DNA of 7,880 nucleotides from NCBI GenBank assembly GCA_002694065.1, contig NZKZ01000208.1, positions 1 through 7,880 of the forward strand, read 5' to 3'. Below, piece after piece: positions 1 through 6,012 of the stretch. A program made the translations under genes and the position numbers. The notes beneath the pieces are model-generated. The model made no database searches. It had not been told where the DNA came from and was given only the letters and a program-made list of their open reading frames with translations. Source of the stretch: Acidiferrobacter sp. Its GTDB lineage: Bacteria > Pseudomonadota > Gammaproteobacteria > Arenicellales > UBA868. The number at the start of each line of letters is the position of its first letter. Position 1 is the first letter of the stretch.

Positions 1-627
1 AAACTCGACGATGAACTGTTGGTCAGCGCGAACACCCAGACCCCGCCAAACTCAGACCGGGTGGTTGTTTTTCAAAATGGGGCGCTCTTCCCTTGGAAAA
101 CAGTGCTGGAGAACATTGCTTACGGACCTATTGTCCAGAAAACCCGGAACCGAGATCAGGCGGAAGAAGAAGCACGAGAACTACTCAATAAAGCCGGCAA
201 TCTTGAAAGAATTGCCAGCGCTTTCCCAGGTCAGATCTCATCAGGAATGCAGCGACGTGTAGAAATTCTTCGAGCGCTCATCAACAAACCTAAGGTACTT
301 CTGTTAGATGAGCCGTTCAGGGCGATGGACACGGTGTCTAAATCAAAGATGCATCAGCATCTGCTTGACATACATGACAAATTCAAACCCTCGATCTTGC
401 TGATCACTCACGACTTGGTGGAGGCAATTCTCCTCGCAGACGTTGTGCTGGTGATGACAACCCGCCCAGGGACCATAAAGGTCAACATCAACGTGGACCT
501 ACCCCGTCCTCGATCGAGAGACATGATCCTCTCAGAGGAGTTCACCCAACTTCAGAAGCAAGCCATCGCCGCCGTACACGAAGAAGCCCGTAAGGCGTTT
601 GAGCGCGGCGAGAAGGAGCTTGCCTGA
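1..627 (+). CDS. ABC importer ATP-binding subunit, NitT/TauT (SsuB/TauB-like) type, 5'-truncated
   Basis: The reading frame is open from base 1, so the gene starts upstream and the Walker A motif is outside the window; 208 codons are visible. Seen in order: the Q-loop FQNGALFPW (bases 70-96), a signature reading ISSGM (235-249) instead of LSGGQ or LSGGM, Walker B LLLDEP (about 298-315) with the catalytic Glu, a D-loop-like FRAMD, and the H-loop ITHD with its His at 409-411. The Q-loop with 'FPW..VLENI' and the tail 'VDLPRPRSRD' are typical of ATPases of nitrate, sulfonate and taurine importers. The protein would act on the cytoplasmic face, coupling ATP hydrolysis to uptake. The permease starts 4 bases after the stop and a second, different ATPase follows it, so a heterodimeric motor is likely. 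The family call is firm; the substrate is unknown. Confidence 0.93.
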   Translation, partial: KLDDELLVSANTQTPPNSDRVVVFQNGALFPWKTVLENIAYGPIVQKTRNRDQAEEEARELLNKAGNLERIASAFPGQISSGMQRRVEILRALINKPKVLLLDEPFRAMDTVSKSKMHQHLLDIHDKFKPSILLITHDLVEAILLADVVLVMTTRPGTIKVNINVDLPRPRSRDMILSEEFTQLQKQAIAAVHEEARKAFERGEKELA

Positions 628-631
628 CCCA

Positions 632-1405
632 ATGCTGAAGCAGCTTCAATCTACCCTTAACTGGCGCGGCTTCGTCGCCATCTTCGGATTTTTTCTAATC
701 TGGTACCTAGCCTGCATCCTGGAATTACCCGGTTTCGCCGAAATGGCGAATCCGCTGGAAGTGATCCAGATGTTTGTGCGGGAGTACGCGCATGACGATC
801 ACTACTGGCTGTCATGGGTGACGAGTTTCCAGAGGGTGCTTTATGGATTTCTTTTTGCCCAGTTATTTGGCATACCGCTTGGACTATTGTTCGGCACCAA
901 CGAGAAATTCCGAAATCTGTTTTTCCCCGTATTTGAACTACTTAGACCGATCCCACCGCTGGCATGGGTACCGATGTCTATTCTGTTCTGGCCTACCAAT
1001 GAATCGAGCATCATTTTCATTACGTTTATCGGGGCCTTCTTCATTATCGTAATAAATGTCTTCGACGGAGTTCGCGATATCAAACGCGAACATCTTTGGC
1101 TGGCACTTTCGCTTGGCGCGCCACGGCGCGTCATCTTCATGCGGATCATGCTCCCGTCTGTTATTCCCTCGATCGCGGTGGGAATGACTCTCGGAATCGC
1201 TATTACCTGGGACGTCGTCATTGCGGCGGAAATGATTGCCAGCGACAGCGGGCTTGGAAGGCTAACCTGGGAGGGCTACGTCAGTAGCACACCTGAGGTT
1301 CTGGTGATCGGCATGATCAGTATTGGCTTGGCTGGATATCTTTCCACTAAAGTGGTCAACACAATTGAAAGAAAGATGATGCCGTGGCGGAGGGTGAAGC
1401 GTTGA
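632..1405 (+). CDS. ABC importer permease, NitT/TauT (SsuC/TauC/NrtB-like) family
   Basis: This 257-residue inner-membrane protein has hydrophobic segments at roughly residues 13-31, 68-88, 98-120, 125-143, 178-200 and 222-238. Between the fourth and fifth lies the cytoplasmic EAA-type loop (about 153-181, 'LALSLGAPRRV...RIMLP'), which docks on the ATPases; its conserved Gly is residue 162. Length and layout match BPD_transp_1-type permeases of nitrate, sulfonate and taurine importers. ATG 632 is chosen because it gives a normal-length N-terminus. AAGGAG at 613-618 lies 13 bases upstream, a rather long spacing, and an in-frame TTG at 599 would add 11 residues inside the previous gene. Only one permease gene is visible, so the channel is either a homodimer or has a partner encoded outside the window. 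The stop codon overlaps the probable start of the next ATPase. Confidence 0.93.
   Translation: MLKQLQSTLNWRGFVAIFGFFLIWYLACILELPGFAEMANPLEVIQMFVREYAHDDHYWLSWVTSFQRVLYGFLFAQLFGIPLGLLFGTNEKFRNLFFPVFELLRPIPPLAWVPMSILFWPTNESSIIFITFIGAFFIIVINVFDGVRDIKREHLWLALSLGAPRRVIFMRIMLPSVIPSIAVGMTLGIAITWDVVIAAEMIASDSGLGRLTWEGYVSSTPEVLVIGMISIGLAGYLSTKVVNTIERKMMPWRRVKR
1389..1404 (+). promoter_or_regulatory. Shine-Dalgarno and TTG start that set the start of the second ATPase
   Basis: GGAGGG at 1389-1394 stands 7 bases before TTG at 1402-1404. That TTG overlaps the permease stop as TTGA. An earlier in-frame GTG at 1384 would lie upstream of this ribosome binding site and has only a weak GAAAG-type site before it. 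The layout favours TTG with termination-reinitiation coupling. Confidence 0.6.
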
Positions 1406-2208
1406 GCACATCTGAAGTCCATGGGACAAAAAGCGACAATGCCGGGATCTGGCTGGATAAAGTCAGCAAAAGTTTCTCCTCACCCGATGCAGGAAAAATC
1501 CAAGTCTTTCAGGAACTTTCGGTTAATTTCGAACCAAATAAGTTGCACGTCGTTATGGGAGCATCTGGTTGTGGCAAGTCAACTTTAGGCTACCTGCTTG
1601 CTGGTTTTATCTCTCCAGATCAGGGTAACGTTGGCCTAGGACCCAACGCTGTAAGAAAACCAGGGCCAGAGAGACTTCTGGTCTTCCAGGAGACAGCACT
1701 TTGGCCCTGGATGACGGTCCTGGACAATGTCATTTTTGGCCCCAAAGTCCGCGGCGACGCTGATGCCAGAGAAGCCAAAGATGCCGCTCAGACACTATTG
1801 AGAAAATTTGGGCTAGCTGAGTTTGCCGACAAATACCCTGATCAGCTTTCAGGAGGTATGAAACGGCGAGCAGAAATTGCTCAAGCTTTGATCAACCGGC
1901 CGGAAGTCATGATCCTGGATGAACCTTTCCGCGGACTCGATGTTATGACCCGTGAGATTCTCCAAGAGTACTACCTGGACCTATTTGAAGAGACTCGGCA
2001 AACCACCGTCTTCATCACATCTGAGCTCGAAGAGGCGCTTTTTCTCGCCGACAAGATCTACATCATGGGTGATCAACCGGCTCAGATTCTCGACATCATT
2101 GACGTTGACCTACCCCGACCGCGGGATTTTGAGGTCACCGTAAGTAAAAAATATCTGGAGTACAAAGAGCAGGCTATTGAACTGCTCTTTCAATCAGAGG
2201 AGTCATAA
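1402..2208 (+). CDS. ABC importer ATP-binding subunit, NitT/TauT type, lacking the H-loop histidine
   Basis: This 268-residue full-length ATPase (TTG start) is the second motor subunit of the importer. Motifs in order: Walker A GASGCGKST (residues 53-61), Q-loop Gln96 in FQETALWPW, canonical signature LSGGM (149-153), and Walker B VMILDE (169-174) with Glu174. The H-loop is odd: where relatives have ITHD, this protein reads ITSE, with Ser207 (TCT at 2020-2022) at the histidine position. The tail 'DVDLPRPRDFEV' matches the first ATPase, so the two are paralogues from one family. Its neighbours are the permease (overlapping) and, after a 79-base spacer with a hairpin, the binding protein. A GTG start at 1384 would add 6 residues. 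It probably pairs with the upstream ATPase; the substrate is not determined. Confidence 0.93.
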   Translation: MSTSEVHGTKSDNAGIWLDKVSKSFSSPDAGKIQVFQELSVNFEPNKLHVVMGASGCGKSTLGYLLAGFISPDQGNVGLGPNAVRKPGPERLLVFQETALWPWMTVLDNVIFGPKVRGDADAREAKDAAQTLLRKFGLAEFADKYPDQLSGGMKRRAEIAQALINRPEVMILDEPFRGLDVMTREILQEYYLDLFEETRQTTVFITSELEEALFLADKIYIMGDQPAQILDIIDVDLPRPRDFEVTVSKKYLEYKEQAIELLFQSEES

Positions 2209-2214
2209 CTTTTT

Positions 2215-2244
2215 TTTCAATGCCCTAGCTCGAGGGCGTTGAAA
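2215..2244 (+). other. Intercistronic stem-loop between ATPase and binding-protein genes
   Basis: Bases 2215-2226 pair with 2233-2244, giving about 12 base pairs with one G-U wobble (2221 with 2238) and a 6-base loop. An eight-T run (2210-2217) lies before the stem and partly in it, not after it. On the plus strand this is therefore not a standard intrinsic terminator, and on the minus strand the stem would be followed by A's. It may shield or punctuate the mRNA so that the binding protein is made in excess. Confidence 0.6.
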
Positions 2245-2287
2245 TCACACCAACCCACAAACCATCAACAACGGAGGAGATACCCAA

Positions 2288-3376
2288 ATGAAGTTTCTAA
2301 AAATGGTTGTATTAATGTTGGTTTTTGTTGTATCCGGTCGGGCGTGGTCTGCAGAAGCAGTTGATATTACATATGGATACCACCCTTATTGGACCGGCGG
2401 CTGGAATGGCGTCATCATCAAGCATCTTAAGTTGCATGAGAAATACTTGCCAGCGGGCAGTAAGGTTCGATTCGAAGCGCACTTAACCGGCCCACCTATG
2501 GTAAACGCGCTCTTGGCCGACAAGATGCAGATCGGCACTATGGGGGATATGCCGTCCCTCGTTGCGACGACCAAAAGAAAGATTGCCGATATCCGATTGG
2601 TCTCCACCCCGATGTTCAGCAATGGCCAGAACTGCAACAAGATAGTTGTGCCTGCTGATGCGCCCGATTTTGCAAGTGTCGAAGAGGCTGGCGCCTGGCT
2701 GACAGGGAAACCATTCGCAGTTCATCGGGGCACCTGCGCCAATCGATTTGTAGACTCCGTCATCATGAAAGGCGCTTTTAAGCCATCGGAGCGACTGAGC
2801 ATGACGATTGAGGTTATTACCAGCAACTTCGAAAGCGGCAAAATGAAAGGTGGCGCGGCAATGTGGGAGCCACATGCACGGCGCGTGGTTGAGTTAGGGC
2901 ATGCCAAATACGCTGCTACAGGGGCCCCATGGGGCGAAACGGATGCGGACTTCACATTGATGCGTCAGGACTTCATCGAAAATCACCCAGAGGCAGCTGT
3001 AGGATGGATGAAGGCAGAGATCGAAGCGATGCAGTTCATGATCGACAACCCGGAGCAGACCGTTGAAATTCTTTATGAGGAACTGACCGGATACCCGAGA
3101 TCCACAATTTGGTCAGCGATTTACGAGGAGAATCCTGTGGCGATTGGAGGAGATCCAGTTACCTACCAGGCCAAGATGGTTTTTGATGACGATGTCATCA
3201 CCCTGGCAAAAAATGGGTATGCATTTCTTCATGAGTTGAAGGTACTGAAATCGCCCAATCCCCCCGAAAATTTCTACAACGACGGACCACTGCAGACCGC
3301 CCTTTCGGAGATGAATCTAAAAGCGCCGATCGGAGATATTATTGGAAAGCCGCGGTCCACTCGCCCGTATGACTGA
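2288..3376 (+). CDS. Periplasmic substrate-binding protein of a NitT/TauT-type ABC importer
   Basis: This 362-residue secreted binding protein starts at ATG 2288, with a strong GGAGGAGA site at 2273-2280, 7 bases upstream. The N-terminus is a signal peptide: Lys residues, a hydrophobic run over about residues 6-15, and likely cleavage near residues 21-24 (AWS-A or AEA-V). There is no lipobox cysteine, so it should be soluble in the periplasm. The mature part has the SsuA/TauA/NrtA-like pattern: 'YHPYW' near the start, 'MQIGTMGDMPS' (80-90), a 'GK.FAV..GT' stretch (140-149), and 'GGAAMWEPHARRV' (188-200), the usual pocket-lining second-domain motif. Two cysteines remain after cleavage (116 and 150) and could form a disulfide. 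It should deliver ligand to the permease encoded upstream. Sulfonates, taurine, nitrate, cyanate or pyrimidine precursors are all possible from family alone. Confidence 0.92.
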   Translation: MKFLKMVVLMLVFVVSGRAWSAEAVDITYGYHPYWTGGWNGVIIKHLKLHEKYLPAGSKVRFEAHLTGPPMVNALLADKMQIGTMGDMPSLVATTKRKIADIRLVSTPMFSNGQNCNKIVVPADAPDFASVEEAGAWLTGKPFAVHRGTCANRFVDSVIMKGAFKPSERLSMTIEVITSNFESGKMKGGAAMWEPHARRVVELGHAKYAATGAPWGETDADFTLMRQDFIENHPEAAVGWMKAEIEAMQFMIDNPEQTVEILYEELTGYPRSTIWSAIYEENPVAIGGDPVTYQAKMVFDDDVITLAKNGYAFLHELKVLKSPNPPENFYNDGPLQTALSEMNLKAPIGDIIGKPRSTRPYD

Positions 3377-3398
3377 TTCAACTTCAGCATAAAATTCC

Positions 3399-3422
3399 GG
3401 GCGCCCTCGGGCGCCCTTTTTT
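3399..3422 (+). terminator. Rho-independent terminator of the importer operon, possibly bidirectional
   Basis: GGGCGCCC (3399-3406), TC, and GGGCGCCC (3409-3416) form a GC-rich stem of up to 8 base pairs, followed by six T's (3417-3422). It begins 22 bases after the binding-protein stop. On the minus strand the same stem is followed by GGAATTTT, a weaker U tract, so it may also end the convergent osmC-like transcript, whose stop codon lies inside the T run. Confidence 0.9.
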
Positions 3423-3927
3423 ATTTTCGGACCAAATCCAGTTGCACTGAGACCGGTTGCCGTAAATCATCAAGGACCGGGCAGTGTTGATTAACAGCTT
3501 CCCGGAGACGTTCCAACTCTTCGTCACTGGCCTTGGTCTCAACCTTGATCTCCCCGGTAATATGCGAAAAGCCCGCTCGAACTGAATTGTCTAACCCAAA
3601 AAATCCGCGGGCATCGGAGTGCCCCGTCACGCTGACAGAGACCTCTTCCAGCGGAATCTCGAGCGCATCCGCATATAAACGATACGTGACCTCATGACAC
3701 GCTGCCAAAGCAGCCAAAACATATTCACTGGGGCGAGGGCCCTGATCCGTACCCCCCATCCCTTTGTTTTGGTCAACAACAATATCAAAGCCGCGCGCTT
3801 TTACCCTACTCATAAACCCTTCGACCAGCTGACTGTCTGCGCTCACCGTTACCGCACATTTCTCCGGGTTGGCGGACAAGACCGCCCTCTTTTCTTCCCA
3901 AATCTCTTTGAAGTCTTTTCTGCTCAT
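3421..3927 (-). CDS. OsmC/Ohr-family protein (putative thiol-dependent peroxidase)
   Basis: This 168-residue cytoplasmic protein has the OsmC-family core: a conserved 'GPRPSEYVLAALAAC' helix (residues 63-77) ending in Cys77, then a second Cys149 in 'HCPVLDDL'. In OsmC and Ohr proteins the corresponding cysteine pair reduces organic hydroperoxides, so both redox residues appear to be kept. An extra Cys24 lies in the N-terminal region. The ATG at 3927 (reading leftward) is preferred; an in-frame TTG at 3942 would add five residues. The site upstream of ATG (GAGCAGAG) is weak. The gene is convergent with the importer operon and divergent from the methyltransferase operon. Many OsmC relatives lack proven peroxidase activity, so the family is sure but the substrate is not. 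Confidence 0.9.
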   Translation of the reverse strand: MSRKDFKEIWEEKRAVLSANPEKCAVTVSADSQLVEGFMSRVKARGFDIVVDQNKGMGGTDQGPRPSEYVLAALAACHEVTYRLYADALEIPLEEVSVSVTGHSDARGFFGLDNSVRAGFSHITGEIKVETKASDEELERLREAVNQHCPVLDDLRQPVSVQLDLVRK

Positions 3928-4093
3928 GAATGCTCTGCTCAATTCGCTTAATGGGTTATCCAGGAACGACCGGAAAGGTGCGGCTCAAAACGGAGGCGTC
4001 CTGACTGTTGGTCGACAAATATACCCGCGCTTCGTCCAGTCCGTTTATGAGTCCTCTTTATCAAAGGAATCGCGCTTAACGCTTTGCGAGTAA

Positions 4094-4136
4094 GGAGTGG
4101 GCTCTTTGTGGGCAGGGAGTGGGATAATTGTGGGCA
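4094..4136 (+). repeat. Tandem 22-base repeat with four GTGGG boxes at 11-base spacing
   Basis: Two copies (4094-4114 and 4116-4136) share GGAGTGGG, four variable bases, then TTGTGGGCA. Each copy holds two GTGGG boxes, so boxes start at 4097, 4108, 4119 and 4130, exactly 11 bases apart and thus on nearly the same face of the helix. An inverted relative, GCCCACTC, occurs at 4250-4257. This looks like an operator for a regulator binding cooperatively; no regulator is identified. Confidence 0.6.
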
Positions 4137-4207
4137 ATAAACCATTTTTCGGTAATTTTTAACCGCTACGTATGAATAGGTGTTAAATTTTTCGGGATAA
4201 ATTCAAG

Positions 4208-4219
4208 TATAGGCCTATA
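4208..4219. promoter_or_regulatory. 12-base perfect palindrome TATAGGCCTATA
   Basis: A perfect inverted repeat in the middle of the AT-rich core between the divergent genes. It could be an operator half-turn pair, but a palindrome of this length in AT-rich DNA can arise by chance. Confidence 0.3.
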
Positions 4220-4289
4220 TTTTAGGTATAAATTGATATTGTAAATTTTGCCCACTCTGTTTTGATTTTTATTTACTTTCAAAAAAATC

Positions 4290-4318
4290 TTTACAGAAAG
4301 GAAAAAACTCTCTAAGTT
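4290..4318 (+). promoter_or_regulatory. Candidate sigma70-type promoter for the methyltransferase operon
   Basis: TTTACA at 4290-4295 matches five of six bases of TTGACA. After a 17-base spacer, TAAGTT (4313-4318) keeps the key T, A and final T of the -10 box. Transcription would begin near 4325, leaving a leader of about 120 bases. The inverted GCCCACTC box lies about 33 bases upstream of the -35 box. The -10 match is weak. Confidence 0.35.
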
Positions 4319-4447
4319 CGGTCGGAGTGAAAGAGGCGCGGCCTTCCCTGATCGGTTTATTTTTGAACCGGCTGGTCAACAACAGGGTGGGGTCATTTCA
4401 CTTACCACGCTCCGTCGGGAGCAAATCAGGAGGAAGAGAGGTAAGTA

Positions 4448-5989
4448 ATGCAGACGCAGACATCATCTGGTCCCCAGGATTCAATCCGGTCTTTGTTGAC
4501 AGACATCGAGAATTTCTGTCGCTCCTACGATATGGCAGAGACGACATTTGGGCGTCAAGCCGTTAACGATGGAAAACTGTGCCAACGGCTTCGCACGGGC
4601 AAAGGGATAACGATCAATACCGTCCATAAGATCCAGGACTTCATAAGAAAGAAGACCACTCTGTCCAATCCACTTTCGCTCACCCCTGATGCCGGTATCC
4701 GTGTGAGCAGGTCAGCACACGGGGGCAAACCTCAATCGACTTCCTCATCCCCGGAGAAAAATCACGTGGCCGTCGACGACTCTTCCTCTAACGAGAATCC
4801 TCCCTCTAAAAAACGGCCGTTTCGATTTTATGACAATCGCCAAAAATACCTTGGATTTGTCAACACCTGCGACGAGAAGTGGAAGGTAGCAGAACGCGCG
4901 GCGCATGAGCTCTCTCACGTCCAACCGGTGCCTCCAGCACTCAGGATTTTTGATGCCGGGGTGGGAGATGGCTCAGTATTGAGCTACCTCTTACGGGCGA
5001 CCCATCAGAAGTTTCCAACCATCCCGTTTTTTGTCGTGGGCAAAGAGATCAGCCTGGAAGACGTGCGGCTGTGTCTTGATAACCTGCCGGACCGGTTTGC
5101 CGAACACCCGGCCAGCGTGATCTGCATCACCAACCTTTTTTACAGTGAAGCGCCCTGGCTTATGCCTGGAAACATGGCTGCAGCGGCTGCGCTCAACTGG
5201 CATGAAATCTCATTGCAGGGCTCCTCGGCACAGGAATACGGAGAGCAACTCAAAGCCATTGACGATATTCTCGTTGACGGCTGGGAAGTCAAGGTCAGTG
5301 AGAAAACCGGAAACCCCCGATACGTCAGGCCTTCGGTGTTGGTGATTTTCCGGGAGGACAACCGGTTCCTGCTTGACTCGGTTATTCCACGCCGGGGTCA
5401 GGTCTCCGGCGACTATGACCTGATTCTTGCCGCACAACCTTGGCGTGCAAGGATGGGCGCTCAATTCAAAGCCGAAAAAGTGCTCGCACCGCTCGTCCGG
5501 AGTTTGGGTCCGGGCGGCAGACTGCTGGCTGTGCAGTCTGCTGGAGGAGATCCTGGAATGGAGCTCGTTAATCTGGTCTGGCCCGACGAGAACCCTTTTC
5601 AGGTTAACCGGCATGAACTGCTGAAGGCCCTGAAGGATAAGCTTGGGCGCGCTGCATCTAATTACAACTTCAATGCGGCCTCAGATAACAAATCGCTTAT
5701 GAAGTATGAGATGAAGACGTTGCCAAACGAGATTGCAGGCGGAATCGGCACGTCAACGCTATTCGCGGCCTGGAACGCCTCAACGTATGTTGCCCAGATA
5801 GAAGACGACCGGCTCCAGCCGGCGGTTGCTTCCGGCGCCTACCTTGAAGCAACGGAGAAAGTGTTACAAAAGCACAATGGAATTTGGTTCAATGACGAGA
5901 CCTTCGTTGTCTCCCGTAAACGCAATTCCATTGCGCACGGCGCCTCCCACAGTCACTCATCCGCCGGTCAGTCGTCCTCCGGCAAATAA
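4448..5989 (+). CDS. HTH-like domain fused to class I SAM-dependent methyltransferase, function unknown
   Basis: This 513-residue protein shows three parts. Residues about 16-70 ('FCRSYDMAETTFGRQAVNDGK..' and '..LRTGKGITINTVHKIQDFI') resemble the compact helix-turn-helix-like module of small proteobacterial proteins with an 'FGR.AVND.K....LR.G' core. Residues about 76-125 form a polar, Ser-rich linker. From about 126 comes a Rossmann-type methyltransferase: SAM-binding motif I FDAGVGDGS (168-176), an acidic-end strand 'FVVGKE' (195-200), 'YDLILAAQPWRAR' (323-335) at the motif IV position, and 'LGPGGRLLAVQSAG' (353-366) at the post-catalytic strand. The last 20 residues are Ser/His-rich. ATG 4448 follows GAGAGGT (4436-4442) and a second AGGAGGA (4428-4434). 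The methyl acceptor is not recognised; the protein lacks hallmarks of common DNA or rRNA methylases and of the histidine methyltransferase EgtD. It heads a likely operon, with the next gene 23 bases away. Confidence 0.82.
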   Translation: MQTQTSSGPQDSIRSLLTDIENFCRSYDMAETTFGRQAVNDGKLCQRLRTGKGITINTVHKIQDFIRKKTTLSNPLSLTPDAGIRVSRSAHGGKPQSTSSSPEKNHVAVDDSSSNENPPSKKRPFRFYDNRQKYLGFVNTCDEKWKVAERAAHELSHVQPVPPALRIFDAGVGDGSVLSYLLRATHQKFPTIPFFVVGKEISLEDVRLCLDNLPDRFAEHPASVICITNLFYSEAPWLMPGNMAAAAALNWHEISLQGSSAQEYGEQLKAIDDILVDGWEVKVSEKTGNPRYVRPSVLVIFREDNRFLLDSVIPRRGQVSGDYDLILAAQPWRARMGAQFKAEKVLAPLVRSLGPGGRLLAVQSAGGDPGMELVNLVWPDENPFQVNRHELLKALKDKLGRAASNYNFNAASDNKSLMKYEMKTLPNEIAGGIGTSTLFAAWNASTYVAQIEDDRLQPAVASGAYLEATEKVLQKHNGIWFNDETFVVSRKRNSIAHGASHSHSSAGQSSSGK

Positions 5990-6012
5990 CCTCTCTACGG
6001 AAAGTTCGAACC

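Larger units (their letters stand above)
3943..4447. other. Intergenic region between divergent osmC-like and methyltransferase genes
   Basis: About 500 bases without a convincing gene. Going right, it has ordinary-composition sequence upstream of the osmC-like gene, a block of four GTGGG boxes (4097-4134), and an AT-rich core (about 4137-4300) with a palindrome and a repeated ATTTTTCGG (4144-4152 and 4187-4195). An inverted GCCCACTC (4250-4257) lies within the core. A candidate promoter and a leader of about 120 bases before the methyltransferase start follow. Short open frames here have no recognisable protein character. I found no convincing minus-strand promoter for the osmC-like gene. 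Confidence 0.75.

Noticed and set aside
841..1221. A 126-codon minus-strand open frame inside the permease gene
   Set aside because: It is antisense to a clear membrane-protein gene and has no independent start signals; the same applies to the minus-strand frames within the binding-protein and desulfurase genes.
2210..2244. Intrinsic terminator after the second ATPase
   Set aside because: The T run precedes the stem rather than following it, and the minus-strand reading places A's after the stem.
3869..4145. Short open frames on both strands (74 codons plus, 65 codons minus) beside the osmC-like gene
   Set aside because: No plausible ribosome binding sites or domain character; the plus frame runs partly antisense to the osmC-like gene.
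4327..4566. A 79-codon GTG-start open frame upstream of and overlapping the methyltransferase gene
   Set aside because: It overlaps the start of a well-supported gene in another frame, has no clear ribosome binding site and no recognisable protein features.
4448..5989. Identification as EgtD (ergothioneine histidine methyltransferase), tempting because of the nearby sulfur genes
   Set aside because: The motif layout and N-terminal fusion do not match EgtD, and no EgtB-like sulfoxide synthase is visible.
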